The notes under the pieces are model-generated. The model had not been told where the DNA came from and did not search any database. It worked only from the letters and a program-made list of their open reading frames with translations. A program made the translations under genes and the position numbers. From CAWBBA01 sp963741625 (GTDB taxonomy: Bacteria > Desulfobacterota > Desulfomonilia > Desulfomonilales > Desulfomonilaceae), in contig CAVUIT010000009.1 of NCBI GenBank assembly GCA_963741625.1, forward strand, positions 186,001-250,000: DNA of 64,000 bases, read 5' to 3'. Shown here one piece after another: positions 24,833 through 34,722 of this stretch. Position 1 is the stretch's first letter. Each line of letters starts with the position of its first letter.

Positions 24833-26110
24833 ATGTCCGATGACGTTGTGATTAAAATTGAGGGCCTCTGGAAACGTTACGGGCTGCCGTTGCCGGCCGT
24901 CATCCGCAAGGGATGGAACCTGGTCCGACACGGACGTTTAGAACCCGGGAATGGGGAAGGCGGTCCCTGGGCCCTCAGAGATATTAACCTCGAAGTCCGA
25001 AGAGGCGAGACTATAGGAATAGTCGGCCGCAACGGTGCAGGTAAAAGCACACTCCTCAAGGTGCTGGCCGGTGTGACAGCCCCCACCAGGGGAAGGGTTG
25101 AGATTCGCGGCAGGATCTTCCCGATGATAGAGTTGAACGCGGGTCTTCACATGGAATTAACCGGCCGCGAAAACGTGCGGCTGTTGGGGGCGGTGATGGG
25201 GCTGTCCCGAAGCGAAATGGAATCCAAACTCCCCGACATTGAGGATTTTACAGAGCTGGGCGATTGGTTCGACAAGCCGGTCCGGATGTACTCAACTGGA
25301 ATGCTGGGGCGTCTCGGGTTTGGAGTGGCAGTCAACATAGAGAGCGACGTGGTCCTCATAGATGAGACCTTTTCAGTAGGAGACCTTAAATTCCAAAACA
25401 AGAGCCTTGCTCGCGTCAAAGAAATGCGGGAAAGCGGCGCGACTGTGCTGCTCGTCAGTCACAGCCTCGAAACCCTGCAATTCGTCGCGCGACATGGCAT
25501 CCTACTGGAACAAGGGGAACTCCTGACTACCGGCTCCTCCCTGGAGGCAATTAATGCTTACGAAACGCTTGTGTTCAGATCCGAACAAAAGCGGCTAGAA
25601 CATCGCGTGCGGAATCGAATTTCCAGTGAAGAAGTAAACATCTACAGTGCTCGCGTCTACGGAGCTGACGACCAAACCTTGCATGAAGTCCCCGCGGGCG
25701 AGCCTTTCGGCATTGAAGTGGATCTGAAGATCAATCGGCCGTTGGAACGGCCCATGTTCTCGCTTGGGATTCTGAACGCCGCTGGAATCCTGTGCAAGTG
25801 GAACATCTCGGAAGAAGACGGCCTCGCTGAGTCAGAAAAGTTCGGCACGTTCATTTTACGCGCGTGGTATCCGGAGAACCATTTGATGAATGGAGCCTAC
25901 GAGGTGCATTTTGCAGCCCGCGACGGCGCCTCCTTCGAGACGCTCGAACGAATTGCCGGAATAGTGAGTTTCGCTGTGATTGGCCCGCGCCGGGCCCGCG
26001 GGTTAGTGGCGGGTCCATGCCATTGGGAGCTTTTTCCGTTCGACTCCAAGTTCCAAGCTGCCGCCAATAACGCGGATGAGTACTCCGCGGCGGTTTCAGA
26101 GAAACGATGA
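24833..26110 (+). CDS. Polysaccharide export ATPase with C-terminal glycan-binding domain (Wzt-like)
   Basis: A 425-residue partner of the permease. The ABC domain (about 1-250) has Walker A GRNGAGKST, the signature region YSTGMLGRLGFG and Walker B VVLIDETFSVGD. The C-terminal 160 residues form a separate beta-rich domain like Wzt-C, which in characterised systems recognises the modified non-reducing end of the finished chain. This implies chain length is set by a terminal cap, and the methyltransferases downstream are candidates for making it. GGCGCC precedes ATG 24833. Confidence 0.93.
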   Translation: MSDDVVIKIEGLWKRYGLPLPAVIRKGWNLVRHGRLEPGNGEGGPWALRDINLEVRRGETIGIVGRNGAGKSTLLKVLAGVTAPTRGRVEIRGRIFPMIELNAGLHMELTGRENVRLLGAVMGLSRSEMESKLPDIEDFTELGDWFDKPVRMYSTGMLGRLGFGVAVNIESDVVLIDETFSVGDLKFQNKSLARVKEMRESGATVLLVSHSLETLQFVARHGILLEQGELLTTGSSLEAINAYETLVFRSEQKRLEHRVRNRISSEEVNIYSARVYGADDQTLHEVPAGEPFGIEVDLKINRPLERPMFSLGILNAAGILCKWNISEEDGLAESEKFGTFILRAWYPENHLMNGAYEVHFAARDGASFETLERIAGIVSFAVIGPRRARGLVAGPCHWELFPFDSKFQAAANNADEYSAAVSEKR

Positions 26111-26200
26111 ACACTGCATTTGAAAGTTCCTGGAATCGCCTGATGCAATGCCGAAGTGAGTGCAGGCCGCGGTTCGGCGCAAGCCAAAAGGGGAGTTGAG

Positions 26201-27128
26201 GTGACGATCGGATCGGCAGCCCCTGGGCGAAGAGTGAAGCTGCAAATTCCCATAGACGGCCGCGACTATCTCGTTGAGGTAGATCGGAGAGTTGTGCTTC
26301 CCGTCGAGGCCCCCCGCATCATCGTGGTATCCCATCAGCCGAACCGTACAGCCATGGACCTGCTGCGGGTCTGTATTCAAGCGGTTCAGCTATTTTACGC
26401 CTGAACCCCATGAATTGTGGATTGTGGACAACAATTCCTCACGAGAAAACCTTGAGTGGCTCCAGAAATGGCCCGACATAAACCTGGTCCAAAATCGGAC
26501 CGAACCGCTCCCACCCGAAGCGCGGCACGTAGGCTCGAAAGACGTTGCGTCCACGACCCAACAAACCTGGGGGAGCTATGCGAACGCAGTGGGGCTGGAG
26601 ATTGCAGTTCGGCTCATTGATCCGGGTACGCATTATCTGATGTCAATGCACATGGACGCGATGCCGTGCCGTGTCGGCTGGCTGTCTTTCCTCAAATCCA
26701 AGCTGTGCAACGGTGTGGGAGCCGCGGGGGTGCGCATGGACAAAACGCGCACTGCTGAGGGTGTGTTGCATGTACTTGGATATATGGTCGATTTTCGCCT
26801 GTTCCGGGAGTTGAATCTGGACTTCTTTCCCGAGCTTCCGGACCTGGATGTTGGAGACAAGGTGACAATACGGTTGCGGCAAGCGGGCTATAAGGTGTTC
26901 GTATGCCCCAACACGGTCTGGGAGGCTCAGCTCGCCGAGGCTATTCCCCCATCGTCTCCGCTTAGAGATCTCCACGTAGACCGGTCATTCGACGACGACG
27001 GTAATCTGATTTTTTTGCACCTCGGCCGGGGTGTCAGAAAATCCACGGGTGAACATAAGAAGGGTCCCAGCTCTGCGGACTGGATTCGGATTGCTCGCGA
27101 GCACCTTTTGGCATTACCCGAACCATAA
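26201..27128 (+). CDS. GT2-like glycosyltransferase, frameshifted
   Basis: About 308 residues after correction. GTG 26201 follows AAGGGGAG. The first frame gives an unusual 40-residue beta-rich preamble, then IIVVSHQPNRTAMDLLRVCIQ and ends at 26404; the next frame continues TPEPHELWIVDNNSS, SMHMDAMPCRVGW and a C-terminal segment with DLHVDRSFDDDG to TAA 27128. One extra T in TTTT (26393-26396) accounts for the break. The nucleotide-binding strand and DxD-like MHMDAM suggest a GT2-type enzyme adding a sugar in the polysaccharide pathway. Donor and acceptor cannot be told. Confidence 0.8.
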
Positions 27129-27195
27129 CCATCGCCGGGGTTCGGCCGAACAGTAACGATGGAAGATAAGATGAGAAACGCGAGGTGAAGGATCG

Positions 27196-27900
27196 GTGCC
27201 CATCGGGCTTACACAGTCAAGGGATCTGACATACTCCCTGAGACGACATTTTGTAGACGAATTCCATTTTCGCAATGTGCCGAATTTGCCCGATGGTGGG
27301 CTGGTACTCGATTTGGGCGGTAATCGGATCGCCAAGAGGGGGCTCTTCGATATCGAACGCTATGATCTGCGCGTGATTTACACGAATCTCTCCACGGCCA
27401 AACGGCCCCATGTTCAGGCTGAAGCCGAGCATCTGCCGTTCATGGCAGGAAAATTCGATGCTGTGATCTGTTCGGAACTCCTGGAGCACGTACCCGAACC
27501 TGCGGCCGTGTTGTCGGAAATTTATCGGGTCCTCCGGCAAGAAGGGACCCTCCTCATGTGCGTTCCGTTCATGAATCGCATTCACGGAGACCCTCATGAT
27601 TATGGACGATATACTGATTATTACTGGATGCGGACCCTCCAGGGTCTCGGCTTCGGCGAAATTTTCGTAGAGAAGCAAGGCCTTTTTTGGAGCGTTCTGG
27701 CTGATATGCTGCGAGAGCTGGCAACAGTGAAACCGAAACCACCAAGATTTCAGCCGGCCTGGTTGGGTCGACTCTTTTCTTATGCCCTTGGCGCAGGTAG
27801 GCGCAAGGCGGTGGAATGGGATAATCGGCTGGCCTCAAAGGAAGACCATTCACTCAACGGATTCACAACAGGATTTGGTATTAGAGCTAAGAAGGAATGA
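27196..27900 (+). CDS. SAM-dependent methyltransferase
   Basis: A 234-residue class I methyltransferase. Motif I is LVLDLGGNRI rather than the usual DxGxGxG; then come HLPFMAGKFDAVICSELLEHVPEP and the post-motif strand EGTLLMCVPFMNRIHGDPHDY, common in glycan-associated enzymes. GTG 27196 follows GAGG-TGAAGGA. It overlaps the next glycosyltransferase gene by four bases, so it belongs to the polysaccharide cluster. It may methylate a sugar, possibly the terminal cap sensed by the Wzt C-terminal domain. Confidence 0.85.
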   Translation: MPIGLTQSRDLTYSLRRHFVDEFHFRNVPNLPDGGLVLDLGGNRIAKRGLFDIERYDLRVIYTNLSTAKRPHVQAEAEHLPFMAGKFDAVICSELLEHVPEPAAVLSEIYRVLRQEGTLLMCVPFMNRIHGDPHDYGRYTDYYWMRTLQGLGFGEIFVEKQGLFWSVLADMLRELATVKPKPPRFQPAWLGRLFSYALGAGRRKAVEWDNRLASKEDHSLNGFTTGFGIRAKKE

Positions 27901-29915
27901 ATAGACCTAAAGTCTTCTTGACCGGCGGCGATGACATTGGCTGGGCTTTGGATGAGGACCTGAGGCTCATCAAAGAAGCCGTCGAAAATATCGTTGAACT
28001 GGTCGATCTCTCAGACTGCGACGTGGTACATACAGCCTGGTGGGAAGGTTTGAACATGTGGCCGAAGGAAAGCTTGATGGGCAAGCGCATCATCTGCCAC
28101 GTCCCGGGAGAGCCGTTCCGTTATTTCGCGGTGCCGGCTCATCGCGTCGCCATGTCCATGGTCGGCCGATGGGTGACACGAACCGAACAAGCCGCTTCGC
28201 AACTTGCCGGAATAGGAATTCGCAGCGATCTGATACCCTATCTTGTAGATGTGAACACGTTTAGACCCCTTCCGCCCGACAGCGAGGCTCTGAGGTCTCT
28301 ACGGAGCGAGTGGAACGTGCCGGCAAACGCTTACGTGATCGGTAGTTTTCAGCGCGATACCGAAGGCTCTGATCTGAAATCGCCAAAGCTGGTGAAAGGT
28401 CCGGACGTCTTCCTAGAAATCTTGTTAGGTCTCAAAAGTCGAGGTATCAATTTCCATGTATTACTCGCCGGGCCGCGTCGGCATTGGCTCCTGGGCAAGC
28501 TCAAGGAATCAGGTATTCCGTTCACCTATGTAGGCCAACTGACCGATACAGACGATATCAAAACCAACTCGCTGCCGCGATCAACGCTGAATCTTCTGTA
28601 CAACCTGGTGGACTTATACATTGTTGCAAGCCGTTCAGAAGGCGGACCGCACTCGATCCTTGAGGCCGCGGCATGTGGCTGCAAAATAATAAGCACCCCG
28701 GTCGGCACTGCACCGGACATTCTCGACGCCTCATGCATTTTCGGATACCCTGCTCAAGCGGTCCATATTATAGAAAAAGACATGACGGGAGATTTTCTGG
28801 AGCCTACAGTGAAAGTCCATTACGAACGCGTGTATTCCAATCACCGTCCGGAATCCGTCAAGCCATTGTTTCAAAAGCTTTACGAAGGACTTGAGGAAGT
28901 GCCAAAATTCCGCGTGGATCAAGGAAATAGCCCTGGAACAAGGGCCACAAGGAGCAGCATCTCGAGTCGTTCCAAACATGAGAGCCATTCTCCAAATGGG
29001 AATCTCACCATAGGGCTGTGGCATAGTTTCTTTAAGCCGCCGTACGGAGGTGGTAACCAGTTCATGTTGGCCCTTCGCAAAGCGCTCGCGAAGCGTGACC
29101 TGGATGTCAGGGAAAACGAGCTTCGGGACGGCATAGACGCGTACATTCTCAATTCGATTCATTTCGATGTAGACCTGTTCATGGAATTCAGCCTTCGGCA
29201 CAGATTAAATGTGATTCATCGCATCGACGGGCCGATTCATCTCATCCGCGGTTATGATCGGGAAAAGGACGAACTCTGCTTTGAACTAAACGAGCGATTT
29301 GCTTCGGCCACGGTGCTGCAATCCGCATGGACGTATCAGCGGATCGTCGACATGGGGTACAATCCTGTGAGCCCCACGATCATTCATAATGCCGTGGATT
29401 CTGACATCTTTCACGCACAAGGTCGCATACCGTTTGATGGAAACCGCAAGGTGCGCCTCATCTCTACTAGCTGGTCCAACAATCCCCGCAAGGGCGGTCC
29501 CACGTACAGGTGGATCGAGAAACACCTCGATTGGGATCGTTTTGAATACACCTTTGTGGGTAACGCTTCGGAGACTTTCGAGCGCATTCGGCATATACCT
29601 CCGGTCTCATCTGATGAGTTGGCCGAAATATTGCGCAATCATGACATCTATATTACTGCCAGCCGCAACGACCCATGTTCCAACGCATTAATCGAGGCTA
29701 TGGCTTGCGGGCTGCCCGCTCTTTACCTGAACGACGGTGGACACCCTGAGTTGGTCGGGAGTGGCGGTCTGCCGTTCGCGGATGAAGAGGAGATTCTGCC
29801 TCAGCTGGAAACCCTTGTAGAGCATTATGAGTCGTTCCAACGACTGATAGCTGTCCCCCGAATGGAAGATGTGGCCGAGAAATACCTGACGCTGGTCCGA
29901 GAATTGGTACAATGA
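27897..29915 (+). CDS. Tandem two-domain GT4 glycosyltransferase
   Basis: A 672-residue protein built of two glycosyltransferase halves. The first (about 1-330) ends in the GT-B donor-site motif VASRSEGGPHSILEAAACG. The second (about 360-672) starts LTIGLWHSFFKPPYGGGNQF and ends in ITASRNDPCSNALIEAMACGLP. A Ser/Arg-rich linker joins them. Each half has the Glu of the GT4 EX7E motif, so both may be active, giving two sequential transfers from one chain. It overlaps genes on both sides (ATGA type), so translation is coupled. Confidence 0.88.
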   Translation: MNRPKVFLTGGDDIGWALDEDLRLIKEAVENIVELVDLSDCDVVHTAWWEGLNMWPKESLMGKRIICHVPGEPFRYFAVPAHRVAMSMVGRWVTRTEQAASQLAGIGIRSDLIPYLVDVNTFRPLPPDSEALRSLRSEWNVPANAYVIGSFQRDTEGSDLKSPKLVKGPDVFLEILLGLKSRGINFHVLLAGPRRHWLLGKLKESGIPFTYVGQLTDTDDIKTNSLPRSTLNLLYNLVDLYIVASRSEGGPHSILEAAACGCKIISTPVGTAPDILDASCIFGYPAQAVHIIEKDMTGDFLEPTVKVHYERVYSNHRPESVKPLFQKLYEGLEEVPKFRVDQGNSPGTRATRSSISSRSKHESHSPNGNLTIGLWHSFFKPPYGGGNQFMLALRKALAKRDLDVRENELRDGIDAYILNSIHFDVDLFMEFSLRHRLNVIHRIDGPIHLIRGYDREKDELCFELNERFASATVLQSAWTYQRIVDMGYNPVSPTIIHNAVDSDIFHAQGRIPFDGNRKVRLISTSWSNNPRKGGPTYRWIEKHLDWDRFEYTFVGNASETFERIRHIPPVSSDELAEILRNHDIYITASRNDPCSNALIEAMACGLPALYLNDGGHPELVGSGGLPFADEEEILPQLETLVEHYESFQRLIAVPRMEDVAEKYLTLVRELVQ

Positions 29916-31024
29916 GCACTCACCTTGTCCTTTTTTTCACTCGCGGTGTATCTCTGCGGACCTGGAGCATGATGGGCATGCTCGAAAGGGAGATAGCTAT
30001 ATATAAGAGGTTGCTGGGACGTGGTTTCGAGGTGAGCTTTCTGACGTATGGCAACGAAACGGATCTGGCCTATTCGGACCAACTGGGTGGCATTCGCATC
30101 CTGTGCAACCAAACTGGACTGCCTCCGGAAGTCTACGAGAATGCCCTCGGCTCGCTCCATCGGGATAGCCTGGAAAGTTGCCATATCATAAAAACAAACC
30201 AAATCTATGGAGCGGAGCTGGCACTCTCGGCGAGCCAGGTTTTCCAAAAGCCTCTAGTCGCGCGTTGCGGCTACATGTGGTCGCAGAATGCCGCGAGAGA
30301 ACACGGCCCCAACTCTGAAGCAGCCATCCATGCTCGTGAAGTTGAAGAAAAAGTCTTCCGGGGGGCAAAGCGGGTGGTCGTGACCACTCCTGCAATGAGG
30401 GACGACGTGCTGCGAAGAATTCCGGACGCGGTCTCGAAAATAGCAGTCATTCCTAACTACGTAGATACAGACGTCTTTAGGCCATATTCAGAGGTCCGAG
30501 AAGAAACCACGCTGATATTTGTAGGCAGGATCGCACCGGAAAAGAACCTCTCGGCGCTTCTAGAAGCTATTCAGCCGCTTCAAGTGAGGCTCGTACTAAT
30601 AGGTGAAGGGAAGATCCGACCTGAGCTGCAACGGCGTTTTCCATCGCTCAACGGTCGGATCAGCTGGGAAGGGAACGTGCCGAATTCCGAACTCCCCGAG
30701 TACCTGAATCGTGCAGGACTGTTCATATTGCCCTCGTTGTACGAGGGACACCCTAAGGCATTGATTGAGGCAATGGCTTGCGGACTGCCAGTAATTGGGG
30801 CCGACTCCCCCGGCATCAGAGAATTGATTCGCCATGGAGAAACCGGCTACCTTTGCGGCACTGAACCTGAAAGCATCCGTAAAGCGATACAAGACTTGCT
30901 TGACAGCCCCACTCTGAGTGCTCAGATGGGACACCACGCCCGACAGTTCGTGATAGAGAATTACTCTCTGGACAGAATCGCAGAGTTGGAATTGGCTCTG
31001 CTTAAGGAGGCAGCACGCCCGTGA
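29912..31024 (+). CDS. GT4 family glycosyltransferase
   Basis: A 370-residue GT-B glycosyltransferase. N-terminal acceptor domain, then VIPNYVDTDVFRP, LIFVGRIAPEKNLSALLEAI and the donor motif LPSLYEGHPKALIEAMACGLPV (EX7E). ATG 29912 overlaps the previous stop and its own stop overlaps the next start (GTGA). It adds one sugar to the cluster's polysaccharide; donor unknown. Confidence 0.93.
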   Translation: MSTHLVLFFTRGVSLRTWSMMGMLEREIAIYKRLLGRGFEVSFLTYGNETDLAYSDQLGGIRILCNQTGLPPEVYENALGSLHRDSLESCHIIKTNQIYGAELALSASQVFQKPLVARCGYMWSQNAAREHGPNSEAAIHAREVEEKVFRGAKRVVVTTPAMRDDVLRRIPDAVSKIAVIPNYVDTDVFRPYSEVREETTLIFVGRIAPEKNLSALLEAIQPLQVRLVLIGEGKIRPELQRRFPSLNGRISWEGNVPNSELPEYLNRAGLFILPSLYEGHPKALIEAMACGLPVIGADSPGIRELIRHGETGYLCGTEPESIRKAIQDLLDSPTLSAQMGHHARQFVIENYSLDRIAELELALLKEAARP

Positions 31025-31782
31025 GAGTATCCGGAATTCTCAACGCCCTTGCTCGCTTGCTTGCAAGGCCTATCTTACGAAGGCTGTCGGACGATGAACT
31101 TCAGGATTTTCTGGTCACAGTGGCGAAGAATAGAGCAGAATCCTTGTCTGCTGCAAATGGTTTGCGATTCCTCTTCGGCCTGGACGCATCACTTTACCCT
31201 CTGCAGGGGTGGCTGTCGGTGGATTATGGGGGCGGGATTCACACAAAACATCGCCACACGCGCTACCATGATTTTTTTGTCCGAAGAATAAGGAAGGGTG
31301 AGAGGATTCTGGACATCGGCTGCGGAATAGGGGCTCTGGCATACGATGTGGCCGAAAAAGCAGGTGCTTACGTGGTCGGGATAGATTTGAGCACGGCTAA
31401 TATTGAGACTGCTGCTTGCAAACATTCGCATTCAAACGTGACATATCAGGTGGCGGATGCTCTCAAGACCTCACTCGAAGGGCCTTTCGACGCTGTTATC
31501 CTTTCCAATGTGCTGGAACACCTCAGCGCCCGGCCTGAATTCCTCAGACGAATGATTGACCTGGTTCACCCTTCGCGCGTTCTTTTGCGAGTGCCCGTTT
31601 TCGAGCGCGACTGGCGGGTTCCCCTGAAGCAAGAGCTGGGAATAGATTACCGACTGGATCCCACCCATTGCACTGAGTACACGCTTGAGAGTTTCGCTTC
31701 GGAGATGAAGGATGCAGGGCTCAAGGTGACCTATCAAGAGGTCCGTTGGGGCGAGATCTGGGCGGAAGCGGTGTCACAGTGA
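31021..31782 (+). CDS. SAM-dependent methyltransferase
   Basis: A 253-residue class I methyltransferase with motif I ILDIGCGIGALAYDVAEKAG, acidic motif VVGIDLS, AVILSNVLEHL and a downstream VLLRVPVFERDWRVPLKQELG segment seen in glycan-modifying enzymes. It starts at GTG 31021, overlapping the preceding glycosyltransferase stop. Second methyltransferase of the polysaccharide cluster. Confidence 0.9.
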   Translation: MRVSGILNALARLLARPILRRLSDDELQDFLVTVAKNRAESLSAANGLRFLFGLDASLYPLQGWLSVDYGGGIHTKHRHTRYHDFFVRRIRKGERILDIGCGIGALAYDVAEKAGAYVVGIDLSTANIETAACKHSHSNVTYQVADALKTSLEGPFDAVILSNVLEHLSARPEFLRRMIDLVHPSRVLLRVPVFERDWRVPLKQELGIDYRLDPTHCTEYTLESFASEMKDAGLKVTYQEVRWGEIWAEAVSQ

Positions 31783-31832
31783 CTGCTCGGCACGACTCAA
31801 TCAATAATTGAATCGAGGCGAAACTAATCCGC

Positions 31833-32834
31833 ATGACCAGTCCCAAAGTCACAGTGCTGATGTCCGTGTATAATGGGCAAGATTTTCTTGCGGAAGCGAT
31901 TCAAAGCATTCTTCACCAGAGCTACGGTGATTTTGAATTCCTTATTATAGACGATGGTTCCACTGAGCCACTTGATCACATATTCCACCGCTGCAAAGAC
32001 AAACGAATTGTGGTCAGGCGTCAAGAAAATATGGGGCTCACTCGTTCCTTGAACAAAGGTCTCTCTCTGGCACGTGGGGAGTACATCGCGCGAATGGACG
32101 CAGATGATGTCAGCTTACCCAACAGGTTGGAAACCCAGGTGCACGAACTTGACTCGGACAGCGGGCTCGATCTGGTGGGCTGCTTTTTCGATATTGTCGA
32201 TGGTGCGGGCCGCCTCATTGAACGAAAAGAGCTGATCACTGATCCGGTATACAGGCTTTGGCGTTTGCAATTTCATAACAATTACGGACACGGAACGGTG
32301 ATGCTCAGAAAGAAGTCGGTGCTCGATGCCGGCTCGTATGATGAAAATCTGTCATACGCCCAGGATTACGACCTCTGGTCTCGTATTTCAATAAAGAACA
32401 ACACCAGGATCATACCTGAAGTTCTCTATCTTTACCGCATGGTGGAGGACGGGATGCAAGCCTCGGTCAAGAACTACGAGATTCAACTCACTAATGCATT
32501 GGGTGTGAGCAACCGGAATCTGATGGCTTGCAATCCTAGCCTCAGCGAAAAAGACTGCCAGGAGGTCCGAGCGCTCTACTGGAAATGCGGCCGCGAAGGC
32601 ATTTCTGTACGAGCGGTCGAGTTGCTACCTGGTCTTCTTGAAGGTTTTTGCCGACGTTTCGGCATCGTCAATGAGGAAAAGTCCCAGTTGGCACAAAATA
32701 TAGCTATGGATGCAATTGCAGAGGCGGAAAAGTCAGAGGGTTTAAGATCAGCCGAACAGAAAAAAATCATCGAACAGTCGCTGTCGCTGGCGAGAGGGGA
32801 CTCAACAATGGGAGATTCCCCCTGTGCTACATAA
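31833..32834 (+). CDS. GT2 family glycosyltransferase
   Basis: A 333-residue GT-A enzyme: VTVLMSVYNGQDFLAEAIQSI, FLIIDDGSTEP, the DxD motif in IARMDADDVSLPNR, and the acceptor-site region YAQDYDLWSRIS. The last 60 residues are a helical, charged tail of unknown role. It lies 50 bases after the methyltransferase, same strand, and closes the tightly packed part of the cluster. Confidence 0.93.
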   Translation: MTSPKVTVLMSVYNGQDFLAEAIQSILHQSYGDFEFLIIDDGSTEPLDHIFHRCKDKRIVVRRQENMGLTRSLNKGLSLARGEYIARMDADDVSLPNRLETQVHELDSDSGLDLVGCFFDIVDGAGRLIERKELITDPVYRLWRLQFHNNYGHGTVMLRKKSVLDAGSYDENLSYAQDYDLWSRISIKNNTRIIPEVLYLYRMVEDGMQASVKNYEIQLTNALGVSNRNLMACNPSLSEKDCQEVRALYWKCGREGISVRAVELLPGLLEGFCRRFGIVNEEKSQLAQNIAMDAIAEAEKSEGLRSAEQKKIIEQSLSLARGDSTMGDSPCAT

Positions 32835-33269
32835 GCTATCCGCGTGGAAGGCTTCGCACAATGTTTTTCGCCAATCTTTTAAACTGCAAGAATTCAATAC
32901 ATTGACGCCACGGCCTTGCATTAGGTTTGGGCAAGCAGCAAAATGGTCTTGAATTTCGCAGAAGTATTTCCTATCATTAGGGGTTAGGATGTGTGCTCCG
33001 TTGGAGACGGCCGAGCCCCCGCGACAAACACAGTCGTGCCAAACTGGACAGAGGCTCTGCATGAGACCGCAACTTAGAATTTGGCCTTTCAGGAGGGCCG
33101 ATTATAGTGCCGGACCCGTTCTGGGGTTGAATTGGAAGCAGATCTGACATCCCTTTTTAAGATCTCGGAAGATGTTCGTGGCACGGTGTGATCGCCGAAA
33201 TGGCCAGGTTCGCACCGGCCATGTGACACTACAATTTCTGCCGAAGTTGTAGCTGTGGGAGAAAAGGAC
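32835..33269. other. Intergenic gap within the polysaccharide cluster
   Basis: About 435 bases without a recognisable gene on either strand. It includes GTTCGTGGCACGG near 33176-33188, a match to the tail of the interspersed repeats, but no repeat head. A promoter for the next gene probably lies here but was not resolved. Confidence 0.4.
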
Positions 33270-34367
33270 ATGATTGCTCAGCGTCTTAGATACAGGGTGG
33301 GCGAGTTTCTGAAGAAATATTTTCCGGCGCCCGAAAACCTGGAAATCGTAAGCTTGAAACAAGAGCTAAAGGAATTGAAAGAGGGCTTGCAAGCCGTTCA
33401 ATGGGGCGAGGTAAATTCGGTTAGGCGCGAAATTGAATCCTTGCGAACGGATCTGCAGGACGCAGACGATAAAGATTTGGCCCTAATGAGGCAGGAAATA
33501 GACATCCTCCGTAACGAAGTTCAGGAAGACATTGCTGCAATTCACAGGCTCGAAATTCTTACGCTATCCCAAAGAATCTCCCTGCTCAACGACTTTGGGA
33601 AGGCACTGCCCCCAACCGTCCCAGGTAGAACCAAGAAATCTCTGAAACCGCATGGCTACAGCTTCGGGATCATCACCAACGGTAAACGAAACGAGAAATT
33701 GGCCAATCTGATAGAATCAATACGAAATCAGAATCTATCCGATGAACGCTACGAGATCCTGATCGCCGGTTGTGTTGACGAGATCAGGGGATATGACGGA
33801 ATCAGAAAGTTTGCCATGGACCAGGCAGCCTCAGAGGGGAGGCTAGGAGCCATGCGCAACGTTCTCGCGAGAGCAGCCGCATTCAACAAGTTCGTGAGTT
33901 TAGATGACGATTTCTTGCTCCATCCAAAGTGGGCGGAAGCTGTGGAAGAGATCGGCGGAGATTTTGACATAGCCACTGGCATTATAGTGAACCCGGATCT
34001 GTCCCGATACTGTGACTGGGTAAATATCATTGAGAATTTCACCTTTCTCCGGGCCTATCATGAAGCATTCGACAAATGCCAATATGTCACAGGGGGGTAC
34101 GGGATATACAAGGATTTCATATTCCTCGAGCATGCCTGGAACGATGATTTGGGATTCTATCAGGGAGAAGACGTCTCCTTTTCAAAGAGATTATTCGACG
34201 CGGGATATCAATTGAAGTTTGTCCCTAAGGCGGTCGTGATGCACGATGACGAAAATTACCGACAGAAGGGCTATGGTGTCATCAGGCTAAAGTCTGCCGA
34301 ACAACCTGTTGAAGGTTTACCGCTTACATTGCGCATTGAGAAACTGTGCCCGAGGACCCTTTCCTGA
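33270..34367 (+). CDS. GT2-like glycosyltransferase with N-terminal coiled coil
   Basis: A 365-residue protein. Residues about 25-110 form a charged heptad-like coiled coil (LKQELKELKEGLQAVQ and following). The GT-A-like domain begins YSFGIITNGKRNEKLANLIESI, with VSLDDDFLLHPKW as the metal-binding DDD and GFYQGEDVSFSKRLFDAGY as the acceptor/catalytic region. ATG 33270 is preferred to GTG 33255 because GGGAG is correctly spaced. The coiled coil may tether it to other cluster proteins, in the way chain-length regulators do; that is inference. Confidence 0.82.
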   Translation: MIAQRLRYRVGEFLKKYFPAPENLEIVSLKQELKELKEGLQAVQWGEVNSVRREIESLRTDLQDADDKDLALMRQEIDILRNEVQEDIAAIHRLEILTLSQRISLLNDFGKALPPTVPGRTKKSLKPHGYSFGIITNGKRNEKLANLIESIRNQNLSDERYEILIAGCVDEIRGYDGIRKFAMDQAASEGRLGAMRNVLARAAAFNKFVSLDDDFLLHPKWAEAVEEIGGDFDIATGIIVNPDLSRYCDWVNIIENFTFLRAYHEAFDKCQYVTGGYGIYKDFIFLEHAWNDDLGFYQGEDVSFSKRLFDAGYQLKFVPKAVVMHDDENYRQKGYGVIRLKSAEQPVEGLPLTLRIEKLCPRTLS

Positions 34368-34722
34368 CCGGAGGCGGCTGGGATGAATCGGGCAAGGCAA
34401 CTTCCGCCGGTTTACATGGAGCTGGCCAAAGGGGCACCAGCCAGGCCCGCTTCCACGTTATTCCCGAACTCTGTGGCGACATAAATTTGTCTCTGATGTC
34501 TCAAAAAAAATTGATTTGCCCTTGCCATAGGGTGCAGCCGAGAATCTCAAACGACTCTGACCAACGTCTCGGGATCATTTTCTGGTCAAGGGAAAATTCT
34601 CTCCCACAAAAGAAAACCCTTGCAACGGGCAGATGCAGCGGGCTAGGATGCGTTGATTCCCCCCCCCAACGTCCTCTGTATGGGGTGGCGGTTAGATCTC
34701 CTTGGATTTTGGGAGGCGTCTG
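34368..34722. other. Intergenic region before the Cys-rich protein
   Basis: About 355 bases without a gene. It holds a run of nine C (about 34659-34667) and two A/T-rich patches. No defined promoter, hairpin or repeat was identified. Confidence 0.4.
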
